A stretch of 7,660 nucleotides of DNA, taken from Rhodococcus sp. IITR03 (GTDB lineage Bacteria > Actinomycetota > Actinomycetes > Mycobacteriales > Mycobacteriaceae). Where the stretch lies: NCBI GenBank assembly GCA_001017865.1, contig LATQ01000001.1:387095-394754 (forward strand). The letters are read 5' to 3'. Made by a program: the position numbers and the translations under genes. The notes beneath the pieces are model-generated. The model worked only from the letters and a program-made list of their open reading frames with translations, did no database searches and was not told where the DNA came from. Position 1 is the first letter of the stretch. The number at the start of each line of letters is the position of its first letter. Of this stretch, positions 5,609 through 7,660 are shown one piece after another.

Positions 5609-7501
5609 TCAGCCGGCCAGGCCGTCACCGATGGCCTGGTCGAGCAGGCTCCGCCGGTACTGTTCGAGCGCCATGAGGTCGCCGAGCAAGGCGTGGAACT
5701 CCTCGGACTCGGTGGCCGGGGAGATCCGCTGCAGTTTGGACTTCAGTTCGGCCACCTGCTCGCCGACCCAGACCTCCTGCAGTCGGGCCAGCACGCCACC
5801 GATGTAGCGCGGCAGCCGGTCCTCTTCGGCGGGGACCGGTTCGACGGCGAGTTCCATCACGAGCGAATGCGCGACGGGGTCGGTCGCGGCCCTGCCGACG
5901 GCATCGACCCATTCGGCTCCCCCGAGCCCCGCTGCGGTTCCACCGGCGTCGGCGACGGCCTGCCGTACGGCCGCGTAGGCGGGGTCGGTGAAGGTTTCCG
6001 GCGGCAGGGAGTCGAAGACGGTCCCGGCGATGCCGGGATACTGCAGCGCGGCCTTCAGCGCGTCGCGCTGTGGCACAGCGTCGGATCGTTGGGGCGGGGG
6101 CGTCGCAGGGCCGACACGGGCTCCGCCGTGGCCGTTGCAGGCCGCGTCCTAGCTTCCGGTGCACGGACTCCCCGTCGCGCTTCCTCCTGCACGCGCCGGC
6201 GCACGGTGGGGATGTCGTCCCATCCGTCCAGTGCGCGAGTTGCACCGCATAGTTGTCGCGGATCGTGCGGTCCTTGATCCGGCCCACGACGGGGACACAT
6301 CGGCGCAGGGCCTCGACGCGACCTTCGACGGTGTCGAGGTCGTGTTCGGCGAGAATCGATTTCACGACGAACTCGAACATCGGGGTGCGGCGGGCCACGA
6401 GGTCGCGCACCGCGCCGTCGCCCGACTGCTGCCGCAGCTCGCACGGGTCCATGCCCTTGGGGGCGATCGCGACGTAGGTCTTCGCGGCGGTCTTCTGGTC
6501 GCCCTCGAACGCCTTCATCGCCGCCGCGCGACCGGCGTCGTCGCCGTCGAAGGTGTAGATGACCTCACCGCGGAAGAAGCTGTCGTCCATGAGCAGGCGA
6601 CGCAACAGCGCGAGATGTTCGTCACCGAAGGCCGTGCCGCACGCGGCGACCGCGGTCTTCACGCCGGCCAGATGCATGGCCATGACGTCGGTGTAGCCCT
6701 CGACGATCACGGCCTGGTGAGACTTGGCGATCTCGCGCTTGGCGAGATCGAGACCGAACAACACCTGAGATTTCTTGTACAGCACCGTTTCCGGTGTGTT
6801 CATGTACTTGGCGGTGATCTGGTCGTCGTCGTACAGACGGCGGGCACCGAAGCCGATGACGTCGCCCGCGAGATTGCGGATGGGCCACAGCAGCCGCCGG
6901 TGGAAACGGTCGATCGGGCCGCGCCGTCCCTGCCGGGACAGTCCCGCGGCCTCGAGTTCGGAGAAGTCGAAGCCCCGGCCGAGGAGGTGCTTGGTGAGCG
7001 CGTCCCAGCCGGCGGGTGCGTAGCCGCAGCCGAACGTCTCGGCGGCCGCCTGGTCGAAGTTGCGCTCGGTCAGGTAGTCGCGGGCGGCCTGGGCGTCGGG
7101 CGTGCGCAGTTGCTCGGCATAGAACTGCTGAGCGGCCGCGTTCGCCGCGACCAGCCGGGCACGCGTGCCCGGTCGCGCTGGACGGATGGACCGCCACCCT
7201 CGTAGTTCAGTGTGTAGCCGACACGCTCGGCGAGCTGCTCGACGGCCTCGACGAAGCTGACGTGTTCGATCTTCTGCAGGAACGAGTAGACGTCGCCGCC
7301 CTCACCGCAGCCGAAGCAGTGGTAGTGCCCGTGATTGGGCCGCACGTGGAAGGACGGGGACTTCTCGTCGTGGAAAGGGCACAGGCCCTTGAGCGAGTCG
7401 GCGCCCCCGCGCTTGAGTGCGACGTACTCGCCGACGATGTCCTCGATGCGCACGCGGTCGCGAATGGCCGCGATGTCTCTGTCTGAAATACGGCCGGCCA
7501 C
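5609..7501 (-). CDS. dnaG: DNA primase DnaG, three frameshifts
   Basis: DnaG makes the RNA primers for DNA replication at the fork and docks on the DnaB helicase. The start is GTG 7501-7499 (MAGRISDRDIAAIRDRVRIED). Residues 35-66 are the CHC2 zinc domain, with ligands Cys41, His44, Cys62 and Cys65. The catalytic core has RFHRRLLWPIRN, the TOPRIM glutamate in EGYTDV (Glu ~268) and the metal-binding DGDDAG (Asp ~319 and ~321). The last ~155 residues (PQRDALKAALQYPG... to TGA 5611-5609) are the helicase-binding domain. Three breaks, each cured by one G on the coding strand: 7168-7170 (SVQRDRGTRARL restored), 6224-6225 (AHWTGWDDIP) and 6074 (DPTLWPQRDAL). The repaired length is ~631 residues, normal for actinobacteria. 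Since dnaG is essential and every block is conserved, the breaks are most likely sequence errors. Confidence 0.96.
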
Positions 7502-7507
7502 GAGACG

Positions 7508-7513
7508 AGTCTA
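7508..7513 (-). promoter_or_regulatory. Putative -10 for leaderless dnaG transcript
   Basis: TAGACT on the minus strand lies six bases ahead of the GTG start at 7501. It fits TANNNT, and there is no Shine-Dalgarno upstream of the GTG, so the transcript may begin at the start codon itself. No good -35 is visible. Confidence 0.45.
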
Positions 7514-7660
7514 AGCCGCGCGGCAGACTGCCCGGCACGACGGTCCGGCGCAACCCACACCGGCGAGTGCGTCAGCGCGTCCCGCGGACAGATGCACCGC
7601 GCCGACGGAAGTTGTCAACCTGTCTGAGACAGAACAGGTGTGTTGATTCCCGTCGGTTGC
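7514..7660. other. Non-coding region upstream of dnaG with a palindrome cluster
   Basis: No convincing gene. One minus-strand frame is open from the window edge to a TAG at 7513-7511, but its composition is not protein-like. At 7611-7639 there are overlapping palindromes: GTTG-T-CAAC (7611-7619), TGTCT-G-AGACA (7621-7631), and outer arms ACCTGT (7618-7623) and ACAGGT (7634-7639). TTGTCA (7612-7617) is close to a -35 hexamer on the plus strand, but no matching -10 is seen. It could be an operator or a transcript hairpin for a gene beyond the edge. Confidence 0.45.

Noticed and set aside
6074..6076. Independent start for a separate primase C-terminal protein at GTG 6076
   Set aside because: The GTG exists only because one G is missing from the TGG of the conserved LWPQR motif. 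It is the C-terminal domain of dnaG.
6159..7205. Plus-strand open frame of 348 codons
   Set aside because: Antisense to dnaG, whose conserved motifs are certain. No recognisable domain.
1..7660. CRISPR, transposase, integrase, phage, toxin-antitoxin or biosynthetic cluster
   Set aside because: No spaced repeats, terminal inverted repeats or signature proteins of these systems were seen.

Overview
The window looks like a chromosomal stretch of a high-GC actinobacterium, most likely Rhodococcus or a close relative in the Mycobacteriales. The pointers are the strong G/C bias, GTG and TTG starts, leaderless -10 arrangements, tRNA genes without an encoded CCA, an NhaA antiporter fused to a thioredoxin-like domain, and a DnaG that closely resembles mycobacterial DnaG. 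The genus is inferred from recalled protein families; no search was run.

Layout, left to right. Positions 1-104 hold the last codons of a plus-strand VOC (glyoxalase-fold) gene. Facing it is a second, complete VOC gene (117-506, minus), divergent from a TetR-family regulator (579-1324, plus) across 72 bp carrying a small palindrome that overlaps the likely -10 of the VOC gene. A small secreted protein (1362-1583, plus) follows and ends at a strong hairpin (1601-1635) shared with the convergent nhaA-thioredoxin fusion gene (1646-3496, minus). A 401-bp non-coding region with several short repeats separates nhaA from a divergent gene for a small exported protein with a beta-sandwich-like C-terminus (3898-4380, plus). 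Its stop codon interlocks with that of an HNH-like zinc protein (4377-4820, minus). Two minus-strand tRNAs follow, tRNA-CAU (4880-4953) and tRNA-Asn (5140-5212). Next come a small YtxH-like membrane-anchored protein (5364-5596, plus) and, convergent to it, the DNA primase gene dnaG (5609-7501, minus), preceded by 159 bp of non-coding DNA with a palindrome cluster at the right edge.

The dominant technical feature is that five of the eight protein genes are interrupted by single-base shifts: the left VOC fragment, the TetR gene, nhaA (at least twice), the YtxH-like gene and dnaG (three times). In nearly every case the frame is restored by adding one G or C to a short run of the same base, and both sides of the break read as well-conserved protein. 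dnaG is essential, so the simplest reading is indel error in the sequence rather than natural pseudogenes. CDS coordinates below span the whole repaired gene.

Functionally this is mostly a housekeeping region (DNA replication priming, translation, ion/pH homeostasis) plus one regulator/VOC pair. I see no mobile element, CRISPR array, phage gene or clear novel multi-gene system. The most unusual protein is the HNH-like one, in which serine replaces the first histidine of the HNH motif.
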